A stretch of 64,000 nucleotides of DNA from Cladophialophora immunda (taxonomy: Eukaryota > Ascomycota > Eurotiomycetes > Chaetothyriales > Herpotrichiellaceae): the NCBI RefSeq assembly GCF_000835495.1, contig NW_015622547.1, positions 2,790,001 through 2,854,000 on the forward strand, written 5' to 3'. The position numbers and the translations under genes were made by a program. Below, piece after piece: positions 43,645 through 54,048 of this stretch. The notes under the pieces were generated by a model. It searched no databases and had not been told where the DNA came from. It saw nothing but the letters and a program-made list of their open reading frames with translations. Position 1 is the stretch's first letter; every line of letters starts with the position of its first letter.

Positions 43645-44088
43645 ATGGCATCACCACCCTCATACACCGCCACGGCCGACCCCAGAAGGGACCGACTGCC
43701 GCCGTACAGGGCGTCGCACGGCTTCGCCAACAGCCAAGAGGAACTCGCCGCGCTCAGAGAATTCGCCGAGTCCAAGTTGTACGTCGAGCCCGGGTCGAAT
43801 GGTATGTTGCCCGACGTCCGCGGCGGGGCGGGAGGGCTGCAGTCCCTGGCGTGGGGAGGGCCGACGGGGTCGCGCAATCCGTACTGGGAGGTCGGCTGGC
43901 CCGAGCCGGAGAGCAAGGAGGAGCGCAAGAGACGCAAAGAGCAGGAGAAGCAGAGGAAGAAGGAGGAGAAGGAGCGGGACAAGGACAAGGACAAGGACAA
44001 GGAGAACGAGCGGAGAGGCAGTGTGGCCGAGAGGCTGATGAGGGTCATCAGTCGAGGCAGCAGTAAAGACGGCGACACGGTTTCTTGA
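43645..44088 (+). CDS. Small charged protein of unknown function
   Basis: Single exon of 147 codons with an ATG preceded by an A-rich leader. The N-terminal block MASPPSYTATADPRRDRLPP and SQEELAALREFAESKLYVEP look conserved in shape; I recall similar hypothetical proteins in filamentous fungi. The C-terminal third is a long Lys/Glu/Arg/Asp helix, with a DKDKDKDK run coded by GACAAG repeats (about 43979-44002). It ends RLMRVISRGSSKDG. No domain of known function, signal peptide or membrane span. The highly charged helix suggests a single alpha-helix or an interaction segment. Confidence 0.65.
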   Translation: MASPPSYTATADPRRDRLPPYRASHGFANSQEELAALREFAESKLYVEPGSNGMLPDVRGGAGGLQSLAWGGPTGSRNPYWEVGWPEPESKEERKRRKEQEKQRKKEEKERDKDKDKDKENERRGSVAERLMRVISRGSSKDGDTVS

Positions 44089-45100
44089 CACGAGAAGAGA
44101 TGGTCCTTTTTCTTCGTTCGACTATCTGCATTTCCTCCCTCGGCCGTGCATGTCTATCATTGCAGGTTTCCACGAGCGTTGTTGTTTGCGAAAAGTCGGG
44201 CTGGCTCTTGGCTGGACTCCCCTTAGTGGCGATCGGAGGAGGGGGATGTGTTGATCGGCCTCATTCCGTCCTCTTCCCCCAGCATTTATTATTTAGCGGA
44301 ATGCATCAGGTCTTTCTTTGTCACCCACAAGCACACCCATCATGGCAAAGCATACGATAGCCGTGGACGAATACGCTGCTCCTCTCGTTACCGTGCCAGA
44401 TCTGGGGCTTATCAATCGCCAATACGCACTGCACCACTGAATACGCCGCTCCGTGATGGCCCCCTTGCTCAGGGCCACCAGGGGCGGCGTTTGGTGCCTA
44501 ACCCACTCGTATCTGGGCGCTACCTAGGTATTGGCCCATTATTTGCGTCTGCAGAGTGGCGTCTGGCTCCGTAAGGCAGTAGTCACCAAAGGGGGCATAA
44601 TTCCATATCTAGACTACTACGGTACCTGGAGTAGCATACACTCATTCCTACCACCGCCATACTCAATATTTCTAGCTGCGTCGTAATACAGCCCGACTCG
44701 GCCTCTCTATGCGCCGACCCAGCACCAGTTCCCCATCACCCTCGCGGGACGGCTTTAAGAGGGGTCGGTTGGATACAATGATATCCCCGAGAAAGACAGA
44801 TGGAGGTGACTGATATGTGGGCTCGATCTCATGAACTAGGTACTGTAGGTATAGTGTTGTGGATCACTTAACCCCTGGTCTAGGTGTGTGGCGCGCCTGC
44901 AGATGTATACAAACTAGACCTCGACACTTTGTATAAAATGGCGACGGAGTTCCCTGAATGACAGCAAAGATCAAGCAGAGAACAGAGCAATTCTTCAACT
45001 TTACCATTCAACGCTACTTACCGACCTTTGTTCAGAAGAACCAATTCCCTCACCTCACTTTCTCTCCACCACAAAGGTCCTTGAAACGAACGAACAACCC
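44089..45100. other. Intergenic, gene-free
   Basis: About 1 kb between two plus-strand genes. From about 44440 to 44900 the sequence has several CTAGGTA/TACCTAG-like words but no clear long repeat. Promoter of the hydrolase gene lies at the right end, with a TATAAAA-like box near 44933. Confidence 0.45.
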
Positions 45101-46105
45101 ATGGATTCGCCCAAGTACTCGGCCTTCACCGTGCTGGAGACGGCCTACAAGGTGGTCGACAACCACCACCCCATCCACGTCTACACTTTGATCCCCAAGG
45201 CCCTGCCGTCGCCGCGCACGCCGCGGCCGGTGCTGGTCAAGTTCCACGGCGGCTTCCTGATGACCGGCACGGCGCTGTACCCGGACTGGTTCGCCGGGTG
45301 GCTGGTGGCATACGCGCTGCGCCACGGCGCGGTGGTGGTGCTGCCCAACTACCGGCTCGCGCCCGAGGCCACGGGCGTCGAGATCCTGGCCGACCTGCGC
45401 GACTTCTGGGCGTGGCTGGGGGCTGAGTTCCAGGGGTACCTCGCCGGCGAACCGGCGGCAGGGGGTGAGGAGGGCGTCCAGGTCGATTTGGGCAGGGTGC
45501 TCACCGTGGGCGAGAGCGCCGGCGGGTATCTGTCCGTGCAGAGCGTGTTGCTGGAGAGTGGGCCGCCGCCGGGAATCCGTGCCGCGATCGCCATCTATCC
45601 CGTCCTGGACCTGAAGGCGCGGTTCTACACCGAGGAGTACGCACCCAAGGTCGTCCTGGGCGCGCCGACGATCCCCGGGGAGGTCATGGCGGAGCACCTC
45701 CGCGCGATCGAGGAGGACGCAAAGCGCGGGCAGAGGAGGGTGGTCAGTTCGGCGACCCCGCCGGAGAGGCTGCCCCTGTGTCTGTCGATGGTGCAGCAGG
45801 GCCTGATGACGAAGTTGCTGGGCGAGGAGAGGGTCTTGTTCCCGCTCGAGACGGTCGAGGATGTCAGCCCGCACCAGGTGCCGCCCGTCTTGGTCATCCA
45901 CGGCCGAGACGACACCGCGGTCCCCGTGGAAGGGAGCGAGAAGTGGGTGGGCAAGGCCAGGGAGAAGCTCGGAGACGCCAAGGTCGCGTTGGTGGTCCAG
46001 CCTGGCGAACACGGCTTTGACGCCGACGAGAATGTCACGCTGGACACACCGTGGTTGAAGGATGCACTGGTGCCCATTACCAAGGCGTGGTTGGGGACGG
46101 AATAG
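45101..46105 (+). CDS. HSL-type alpha/beta hydrolase
   Basis: Single exon of 334 codons. It carries the marks of the hormone-sensitive-lipase-like (alpha/beta hydrolase-3) branch: the oxyanion motif HGG at residues 49-51 (VKFHGGF), the nucleophile in GESAGG with Ser139, the acid in VIHGRDDTAVP (Asp270 or 271) and His304 in PGEHGFD. YRLAPE at 84-89 is also typical. It should hydrolyse esters of small organic acids or acylated metabolites; the substrate is unknown. No signal peptide, so probably cytosolic. Third codon positions are almost all G or C, like the two regulator-like genes to the left, which is why a long antisense frame (45050-46012) also stays open. Confidence 0.92.
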   Translation: MDSPKYSAFTVLETAYKVVDNHHPIHVYTLIPKALPSPRTPRPVLVKFHGGFLMTGTALYPDWFAGWLVAYALRHGAVVVLPNYRLAPEATGVEILADLRDFWAWLGAEFQGYLAGEPAAGGEEGVQVDLGRVLTVGESAGGYLSVQSVLLESGPPPGIRAAIAIYPVLDLKARFYTEEYAPKVVLGAPTIPGEVMAEHLRAIEEDAKRGQRRVVSSATPPERLPLCLSMVQQGLMTKLLGEERVLFPLETVEDVSPHQVPPVLVIHGRDDTAVPVEGSEKWVGKAREKLGDAKVALVVQPGEHGFDADENVTLDTPWLKDALVPITKAWLGTE

Positions 46106-46519
46106 GAGTCCAGTCTTGAACTACGAGGATGAGAATGGAAACAAGATGGGTCTTGAGATATGCGTTAAGACGGTAGAATGATAGAGGGTAGCATGAGTTT
46201 CTCGTGTTGAGAAAAGGTTGCGCATCACTCACCCTAAAACCATACAGCCAACATCCTCATACTCTGTAGAAGTACTTGTTAAAAACCACAGGGATTCATA
46301 AACGAGGTTATGGAAAAGTCCCACTCACATTGGCCACAACAAGCCGGATAACATCGAGCTTTTGGACACTGACAGACCCAACTAGGTGACAAGGCTGGGA
46401 GCCCCCTTTCCAATTTCCCGTTTCGGTAACTACACAACAGCCATGTTTTATTGCTGTCTGTTCAAGCATGTCAAGTCATTTCAGGGTTTCTATTGTATAC
46501 AGTTCTAAGAAATGGCTGA
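46106..46519. other. Intergenic, 3' of the hydrolase
   Basis: About 410 bases with no recognisable gene or repeat. Confidence 0.45.
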
Positions 46520-47271
46520 TCACACCTGAGCACGTCATCGTCACAAAACGCTGCTCGAAAAGATTGAGCCCGGAGCATTCTTGCACCACGTTGCTGCACC
46601 GAGAACTGCAGACTCAAGGCGGAGAACTACCAGATTGGAAATTTGAAGCAGGAGATTCACAGTTTGCGAAGGCAGGTCAAGGAAGAAAACGCTATAAACC
46701 TCCGCGAGGAACTTGGACAGACACGCACCAGGTTACAGGAAGCACACCCCCTCCTCAAGCACGGTCGCACTTCTGAATCTATGATACCAATGGCAAGCAC
46801 TGCGGCCGACAACGCTGATTCTGCTGATACCGAAGCACCTAGTCCATTCCAGGATCTCACCTTGGTCCGAGGAGCTGTCCAACTTTTCAAACGGCAGAAG
46901 ACAACTCTAAGAGAGTTGAGGAAGGCGGTCTCCAGCATGCAAGAGACCAGAGGCGGTCAATGGTGGAACATTGTCGATCGGGCAGAATCCATGTTGAATG
47001 AGAAGACGACACAATTGATCGATGATATCGATTTCTGTCTCGCGTTGCGAGGACTTCCGTCAAGAGACGGAAAAGAAGAGAGAAGAACAACTGGAAGGGT
47101 TGGAGACAGAAAGGTCTTCTGCATTGCAGGAACGAGATCCAGTTGCCATGAAGGAGCTCGCCGATACCAGACCAAGAGACACAGCCGCAACGAAGTCGGA
47201 GAAAAGGAAAACGCAAAAAGGAAAACCACGGCCAAAGACGGACGGCAGAGAGGAAGGGACGACGAAGTAGG
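46520..47271 (+). pseudogene. Probable decayed coiled-coil gene, frameshifted
   Basis: A helical, charged protein sequence can be followed in the frame of 46643-47317 (ENCRLKAENYQIGN; KQEIHSLRRQVKEENAINLR; LFKRQKTTLRELRKAVSS; WWNIVDRAESMLNEKTTQLI). Near 47045 the good sequence changes frame: EDFRQETEKKREEQLEGLET continues in another frame to a stop at 47268-47270, while the first frame becomes Arg/Cys-rich nonsense. A shift also seems to occur near 46590, where LEKIEPGAFLHHVA in one frame gives way to the coiled coil in another. No splice pair at either point gives a clean join. I do not recognise the family. It may be a pseudogene, or a gene with introns I placed badly. Confidence 0.4.
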
Positions 47272-47990
47272 GAAGATCCACCGATTGTACAAGGCTGAAT
47301 GCTGTTGGCAAGGCTGAGGGCCCGATGAGCGGCTTGATGTCTGTCAGCCGCTAGATTTCAAGATCACTGCTGAATGAGTATTGCAATCGGCTCGAGTGCC
47401 AAGTCGTGGCTTTTGTAGGATTTAGCACAGATCAGAATGCTATTGACATATCTGGGTCGTGCCACCCGGTGGGTGTCTGTATTAATCTGCGTCTCATCCA
47501 TGTTCAGGCGTGTAAGAGATCCTGAGAGAGTGAGTGGCTGACCACAGCTTGAGATGCGGACCATGCCAGATTTTCCGCCCATTGAAAACTCCGCCAGTCT
47601 ATTTTGTTCCGTGAAGGCCAGTCCATGGAATCCCACAATGCCTACCCATCTAAGTATACACATTGAAAGACAAAGAATTTCGCCACTCCGAGCTACATGA
47701 TTCTGTTTGTCCTCTGGTACGCTCGGAGAAAATAACAGCGCTCAATTGTGAAGCTGTTGATAGTCGTTCAATTGGTACCAGCCATTGAGGTCTGACATAT
47801 TCCAGACAGCTAGCATATTGCGCTGAAAAGTCGATGAGGGGGAGTAGATGCCTGAGAGCTTCACAGGCATTTCGAGATGACGTTCTGCCCACCAGAGTGA
47901 AACCTCGGCCGGCCGGCTATGGATGCTCTGGCGATTGTATAACCTCTAGGCAGCCAGTCAGGCGGTAATGGAAACAAAATGGTGGAGGTG
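47272..47990. other. Intergenic
   Basis: About 720 bases between the decayed gene and the 3' end of the mannosyltransferase gene. No gene or repeat recognised. Confidence 0.45.
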
Positions 47991-49545
47991 TCAGCCCGGT
48001 CGCGGGGTGGCCTTTTCTTCGAACATGGCCTTCTTCAAATTGGCCCACTTGTCACTGACAAGATCTTTGAACCTTTCCCACCCGGACCGGTTGAGTCGGT
48101 TGCTGAGTTCGCGGTACATATACATTTCGGCCCAACAATCTCGACCCCACTCACACCCGGCCATGTTCACCATGAAGTCGCGCTCGCGCTCGTTGTAGTG
48201 GAATCTAGGATCCAAAAGAGGTTTTCCGTCTTCGACAACCTGCCCTGGCTCTGGATGAAGGGCACATGCACCAGGGGGAAATGAATTGATTTTCCGTTGG
48301 GGGATAAATGCGAAATGGGTCCGGAGGTAAGGCTGTGATGCATAAAGGTGCTCCAGCGCATCTTGCTCCTTGTGTTCCCATTCCATATGTTTTTGCTCGT
48401 AGAGGACAGGGTCCCACCACAGATCAAGTAGCCGGTCTGTGAATGGAGATCGTCGGACGAAGAAAGACCCCAGGTTGAACCCATCACAGTCTTGAGGGAT
48501 GATGATGTCGATAGAGGACGTCAGATTGTCACCAGTGGGTGACCGAGCGACTGGATCAAGAAACTCGGTAACGGGAGGGTGGGCGACGTCGAGAGGGTTG
48601 TAGACATTAATATCGCGGTACACGTTTTTGGCGAGATTGTTGAATATGTGGGATTGTAGTGATAATGAGGGCTCCATGATGAAGGTGTTTAAATCGAGCC
48701 ACCAGAACCTGCTTCTCATCAGTCACACGCCACTCGGCTCGTTTGCAGGATGCTTTCTCGTACCACTCAGCTTTCGGATACCTGGCCATGGCGTTTCGGA
48801 TCAGGTCAACCTTTTCCCAGCTCTCGCGCCATTCGTGGGCGTATCTCTTCTTGGTGCTCATGTCTGCAATATCTAATACGTATCCCCATCTTTCGGTATA
48901 TCTCTTTTTGTTTTTCACGCTGTCGCGCTCAATGGCCCATTCTCTGGGACCTTTCCATTCCATAACACCGCCGCCCTCGTTTGCTCCGAGGATGATAACG
49001 AATTTGCTTCCGCCGCCGAGGTGGGAATTGCCACGGTATTTGGACAGCACGTCTGGGACTGAGGGTTAGGACAGTAGCATGGCATGGGGAGCGGGTCCTC
49101 GGCACTCACTTGTCTGGGACAATATCACCGTGGTCAGTGTGACAATGGACAGTATTATGAACAGAAACTTGAACCTCCTCAAGACATTGCCAGCAAACGT
49201 CTTTATTCTTGCCAAACTCCCACCGCCTCTTGGATACCACCGGCTGCGGCCAAGTTTCTCTGGATCTTTCCAGTTGGCCGACAAAGGAGTGTAGGGACTG
49301 AAGACGGGCAGTGTCGAGGAGATTTTCCGCTTGGACCGCAGAAAGAAGCCCTCATTCTTGGTCTGGACGCTGGGATATCCTCTCACTTGGGCACTTCTTG
49401 CCTTTGCCGCAGCCCACTGATCGTCATTGTTGCTGTAATTGTTGGCTCCTGCGTATAAGCCGTTGGGTGTTGAGCTGCGCTCAGTCAGACCCGGTGCATT
49501 CCATCCTCCGTTGGGCAGTGGTGAAACCGATCGAGAATGGGACAT
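47991..49545 (-). CDS. MNN10: GT34 mannosyltransferase, Mnn10-type
   Basis: Three exons on the minus strand: 49545-49110, 49058-48764 and 48708-47991, giving 482 residues. The start MSHSRSVSPLPNGGW fits the usual N terminus of fungal homologues; the frame stays open further upstream but without a better ATG. A type II membrane anchor lies near residues 120-142 (FLFIILSIVTLTTVILSQ). The GT34 catalytic core follows: KFVIILGANEGGGV, RYPKAEWFWWLDLNTFIMEP (DxN metal site in LDLN, joined across intron 2), PQDCDGFNLGSFFVRRS and the CEWGRDCWAEM end. Mnn10 is a Golgi subunit that extends the alpha-1,6-mannan backbone of N-glycans. Golgi membrane location is inferred from the anchor. Paralogues with galactosyltransferase activity exist, so exact sugar specificity is not certain. 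Confidence 0.9.
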
Positions 49546-50871
49546 CGGAGTAGGATGGCTGAGAGGAGTCACAGGACGGGGAGGGTTGGGATGCGCATCA
49601 GAAGGGAGAGCGACTGGCAGTAGTGAGTACTGTGGAGCGGAGTGTCTCGCTACTTGAGGTGTTGGCAGAACAATGGTGTGAGGGTCAAAGTTGACAACAG
49701 AGGCGCGGGATGTTGATTCAGCTCATCTGACTTTGGGTGCAGAACCGTCTACGAGCCCGCAGCAAGACCAGGATGGTAGTGATTGCAAATGCATCAGCAG
49801 CCACATGTAGATGGTCTCATCGACTCGACGCAGCAGCCCAGACGTTAAGGGAGGGGTTATTTCTTTTCTGGAATTCGAATCTGTGAATATTTTCCCTGTT
49901 ACAAACCCCCAACTGGAAATCCGACAACCCACGCCCGCCTGCGCCCACCAGCCCGCGATGCCTGCCGAGCGCCTTCCGCGGCCTGGTCTTGGTCTGCTCG
50001 ACACTTGTCGACTCCCGTACCTTAGCATCTACCCAGGCTCGCCAGTACCCGCCTCGCCGCCCAGCTATTACTCCATCAAGACAAGTGGTAGGAAGGAATG
50101 TGGGCAGCCGAGAATGCCACCTTGCAGCACGACCAGTACGGAGCTCTTGCTACGGAGAGCACACGTCGACGGGCTTCTCAGCAAAGACCGGAATTTGACA
50201 GGTGTCTTTCCTCCAAGATGCACCCATTGACTGCGCAGCAACAACCACCCTCTCCTTCACCCGGCGAACCTCAGAAAACCCTCAGAACAGAGTGCCCCTG
50301 GTCCAAGCCTACGCCGCCGATGCATTCCCTTCACGCGTAGGAAGTTTTTATTATTCAGGGACAGGCACAGTCGGTGGAACCTCTTGAGACATTGGTGCAG
50401 TTGGACTCCGTTATTAGATCTCCGCTTCCGCTCTTCTGCGATCGACCCGTTGCTGGCTTTCCAGATATTGGTGGAAGTCCGCATGAGAAAATGAATTACT
50501 CCTTTCCCTCCCATCCACAGCTATCGCAGGGTCCACTCTAGGCATGATGATGGCGAGCCACCATGCCTCAGACCCTTGTCGCAGGTGGGCCTGCATCAGT
50601 GGCTTGCAAGCCAACCCATCCCCTGCCTATCACAGCCTGATATGTGCATGGCTGGCCCTCGTTGATAAAGTCAAATCGGCCAGGAGGGTTGCACAGTGCC
50701 TGGCCCAAGGAACCTTGGACATATGCAACTTTCCACGGTGGGAGCTCTGCAGATCGATGTTTTGGTTTTTGATTTTGTGAAACTCGATGCATTCGAGGTG
50801 CTCGACAAGCACAGCACTATCATGTCATATCCTTTTCCAAGTTATCTCACGTCCAGCAGTCATCTCATCAT
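49546..50871. other. Intergenic, gene-free
   Basis: About 1.3 kb between the start of the mannosyltransferase gene and the 3' end of the kinase gene. Promoter of the former lies here. The plus-strand frames seen have no family resemblance. Confidence 0.45.
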
Positions 50872-53800
50872 TCAACAATCTGGCTCCACGCGCACGGTTG
50901 GCGCGATGGGCGCCTCGCCAGCATTGTCTCTCATACTTAGCCTCATGCTCTCGCGCTCCTTCATCCGTTGGTGATGGTGTCGTTCCTCCTGGACAATAAA
51001 ACCTCCTTCCCCAGCGGGCCTCGGTCTTGCACTGTCCCCAAATGTGATTTCCACCTTGAACTTCAAAAACTCGCCCGTTCCATTGTCGAAAATGGTGATG
51101 ATGTCTCCTGTGTATAGCTTCCCGAACAAGGCTGCGTCTCCCGAAGGTGACTCCTTTCGCAGTTCAACATCGTTGACATAAACACAGCCACTTGCAGACG
51201 TAGCGATTAGCGTTCTTATTCCAGGAAGTGCGGTCCAGTCATTTCCGCGGTCAACGTGAGCCTCCATACCAGGTGCCCAGAATGTGATCTTGAGCGCGTA
51301 CTTGGGAATACGCGTGTCTTTGGTGTCAGGGTATTGGATGGTACAGTCGATGCCCCGTCCCCATACAGTGAATCTAGCTTCGAGATTGATGGTAACATTC
51401 ACAAAGGAGCCAGGAACGCTGGTGAACTTGCCATATCGCCGCGGAGGTTTGATGAACTGCGTTGTTTGGGAACTCGTTCTGGTTGCACTTTCCGGCTCTG
51501 GAGCGGGACGAATAAAACGGTCCAGCTGGCCCATACTTTTGATCTCGTGGCCAGTCTTCGCATCAATGGTGACTGCAAGCTCAACTGATGGTGGGGAGTT
51601 TCTGGAAGCCGGATTTCCATGAAAAGTCTCGGCCTTTGCTCGCAGCCTGCTAGCCCTGGATGCATTTCTCGCCTCGACCTGCGCCTCGAAATTAACGGGG
51701 TCCTCAACGAGGCCAAGGTCGATACGACGAGTACACACAGGCTCTTCGGCCATGTGAGTTGTATCTGCCAATTCGTTGTCCGCGTGTGGTGTGACCGAAG
51801 CCGACGGCGATAGCTGACGTGTCTCAGGAGTCACTGGATTAGTTGTTTCTGGAGTCGCAGCATCCGAGATATCTGCTTCAGGAGAAGCCATATTGAGCTG
51901 ACCTATTTGGTGTTCTGCCCCCATAAGACTTGCAGCTGAGCCCCCTGGAATGTCTGGTACGCCGAGAACTTGAGGATATTGAAGCGGATGTCCAGAATTG
52001 TCGGCGTTTTCTGCAGTACTCGGAGGACCGCGATCTCCAAAATCATTCACGCTGATCTGTTCCACTCGGTTTCGAATATCTTGTACTCCCACCGGTGTAG
52101 ATGGACTCAGCTCGCCGCCAAATACGCCTGAACTACGGAGGACGGACGCAGAAATCTCTCCGAAGAGACGTTGTGCCGGTAATTCTGGCGCGACAGGTAA
52201 TGGCGAGAAACTCCCACCAGTTTCTGGGAGATGGGGATATGCGATATCTCCTGCTGTGGGTGACACATTCGTTATAGTGCGAGCACGCTTCTTAGGTCGG
52301 TCTGGAGACTGTTCGGAGGAAGGCAGTTGCGTCAGTTGGTTCAAGGTATTAATCAACTCTTCGTCGATGATATCTTCGTCAACTTCGTCAACAACCTCTA
52401 GCCGATTTTGCGGGTCAGGCTGCGGCTCCTCGATGTCATCGTAGTTGCAGTGATCGGGTAAGTCACGTAGCCACGGATGCTGCAAGCATTCGGGTTCTTT
52501 TGGTCGTAGAGCAGGGTTTCGGTTTAGAAGCTTTCCGACGAAATCAATCGCTGGCTCTGATACCCCTGCCTGTCTCAGCGTGTCAAAGTTGACATCTTTC
52601 GTCATAATATTGTTCAGCATTTGCGCGCCGCGGTCGTCGCCTCGTCCGGTGACCGGGGGCTTTCCACAGAGGAGATGGAAAATGACGGCACCAAAGGACC
52701 ACATATCCACAGACTGATCGTACGGCGATGGTGGTGGTTTTGTTGCAGGTTCTCCTAGCCGACGTCTTTTCGGAGCAGATCCTTGAGCATAATTTGCGTA
52801 GTCAGGATATACCTCAGGTGCACAATAAAGAAGTGTACCACAGAACGTTTTGAGAAAGGTCTCTTGGTCGGTCACACATTTTGACAAGCCGAAGTCGGAT
52901 AACTTGACGACTAGAGGGTTTCGAGATGCTATGAGGATATTGTCCGGCTTGATGTCTCGATGGGTGATATTTCGTCGGTGAAGATAATAGAGAGCGTGCA
53001 ATATCTGTTTGGCGATCTGTTGAACGTCGGATTCAGGGATAGCTCCATGTTTTCCGAGTTCTTTCGCAAGCTCACCATAAGGGACGTACTCCATCAGGAT
53101 GTAGATCCAGTGTTGGTATGTGTGGCAGTCGACGTAATTGACAATATTAGGGTGCTTGAGGTTTTTCATTATGTTAAGTTCGCTGTCAAACTTCATGTCG
53201 AGGACACCGTTTTTGATAAAGCGGCGCTTGTCAAGCTCCTTTGCGGCGTAGATGTCACCTTCTTCCTTCGTCTGAACCTTGTAGACGGTTGCGAAGGCAC
53301 CTTTCCCGAGCAAACCCGTAAAGTTGTACAAGGAACCCCCGTTCCAGTAATTACCATAGGTGCTCTCTCTCATGGAAGCGAATTGCGCCACGTCGCCTCT
53401 TGCCGCGAGGTACTTCCTTAGATTGTCTTCATATTCATCCTCAAAATCACCACGGCTCGGTATCCGTACCATCATCTTAACTTCTTGCTTCCTTCCACCA
53501 CCGTAAAGAGAAATAATCGAACCATGTCTAAGGACGATAGTCGCCGGCCTAAGGGCAGGATTGTCTCGGCGAGCTCTCGCCCTCAGGTGAACATCATCAA
53601 CGACAGTTCCGTTGGTGGACAAGTCTTCCAGCATGAGGCTACCTTGATTGTTCACAAAAATCTTGAAATGCACTTTGCTCACCAAGGTGTCATGGTCGTA
53701 AGCGGTGAGAAGCACATCGCATTGACTCCTGGTCCGGCCAAATCGAAAGCCATCCTTGGGATTTGTGACGGTAGATGACATTCGCAAAGCTATATCTCGC

Positions 53801-54048
53801 GGTTGATTGTATTCTTCGCGGAATAGCAGGTCATCCTGACTGATATCTCCAAGGTCGGCATTTTGCAAGATGTGCATAGGCGAGACCAACAGGTTCGCTT
53901 TTACTGCCTCGAATGCAGCCGGAGAAGTTGGACTCAGCAGGCATATCACGTCTATCGCATCCTCGTCCGAAATATTGGAGACGTTTCTCCTGAGACGACG
54001 AGGGTCTTCAATCGGCTGTGTTGCAGGCTGAGTGGGTTGAGAGACCAT
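50872..54048 (-). CDS. Rad53/Chk2-type checkpoint kinase with two FHA regions
   Basis: Single exon of 1058 codons. Order: an SQ/TQ cluster at the extreme N terminus (MVSQPTQPATQP), FHA domain (about 95-195; FGRTRSQCDV, SKVHFKI, LEDLSTNGT), protein kinase domain (about 243-535) and a second FHA-like region (FTVWGRGIDCTIQYP, YVNDVEL) near the C terminus. Kinase residues are intact: LLGKGAFATV, Lys270 in YAAKEL, Asp365 in HRDIKPDN, DFG 385-387, APE 410-412. A basic insert (APKRRRLGEPATKPP) follows APE. This FHA-kinase-FHA plan is that of budding yeast Rad53; Neurospora has two Chk2-type kinases, PRD-4 and MUS-59, and this may correspond to the latter. Role in DNA damage or replication stress signalling in the nucleus is inferred. 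SQ/TQ sites are typical targets of ATM/ATR kinases. Confidence 0.92.
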   Translation of the reverse strand: MVSQPTQPATQPIEDPRRLRRNVSNISDEDAIDVICLLSPTSPAAFEAVKANLLVSPMHILQNADLGDISQDDLLFREEYNQPRDIALRMSSTVTNPKDGFRFGRTRSQCDVLLTAYDHDTLVSKVHFKIFVNNQGSLMLEDLSTNGTVVDDVHLRARARRDNPALRPATIVLRHGSIISLYGGGRKQEVKMMVRIPSRGDFEDEYEDNLRKYLAARGDVAQFASMRESTYGNYWNGGSLYNFTGLLGKGAFATVYKVQTKEEGDIYAAKELDKRRFIKNGVLDMKFDSELNIMKNLKHPNIVNYVDCHTYQHWIYILMEYVPYGELAKELGKHGAIPESDVQQIAKQILHALYYLHRRNITHRDIKPDNILIASRNPLVVKLSDFGLSKCVTDQETFLKTFCGTLLYCAPEVYPDYANYAQGSAPKRRRLGEPATKPPPSPYDQSVDMWSFGAVIFHLLCGKPPVTGRGDDRGAQMLNNIMTKDVNFDTLRQAGVSEPAIDFVGKLLNRNPALRPKEPECLQHPWLRDLPDHCNYDDIEEPQPDPQNRLEVVDEVDEDIIDEELINTLNQLTQLPSSEQSPDRPKKRARTITNVSPTAGDIAYPHLPETGGSFSPLPVAPELPAQRLFGEISASVLRSSGVFGGELSPSTPVGVQDIRNRVEQISVNDFGDRGPPSTAENADNSGHPLQYPQVLGVPDIPGGSAASLMGAEHQIGQLNMASPEADISDAATPETTNPVTPETRQLSPSASVTPHADNELADTTHMAEEPVCTRRIDLGLVEDPVNFEAQVEARNASRASRLRAKAETFHGNPASRNSPPSVELAVTIDAKTGHEIKSMGQLDRFIRPAPEPESATRTSSQTTQFIKPPRRYGKFTSVPGSFVNVTINLEARFTVWGRGIDCTIQYPDTKDTRIPKYALKITFWAPGMEAHVDRGNDWTALPGIRTLIATSASGCVYVNDVELRKESPSGDAALFGKLYTGDIITIFDNGTGEFLKFKVEITFGDSARPRPAGEGGFIVQEERHHHQRMKERESMRLSMRDNAGEAPIAPTVRVEPDC

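Noticed and set aside
45050..46012. Minus-strand open frame of 320 codons
   Set aside because: It is antisense to the HSL-type hydrolase, whose catalytic motifs are all intact on the plus strand.
16110..47271. Classical secondary metabolite cluster
   Set aside because: P450, transporters and a regulator are present, but there is no polyketide, non-ribosomal peptide, terpene or prenyltransferase backbone gene in the window.
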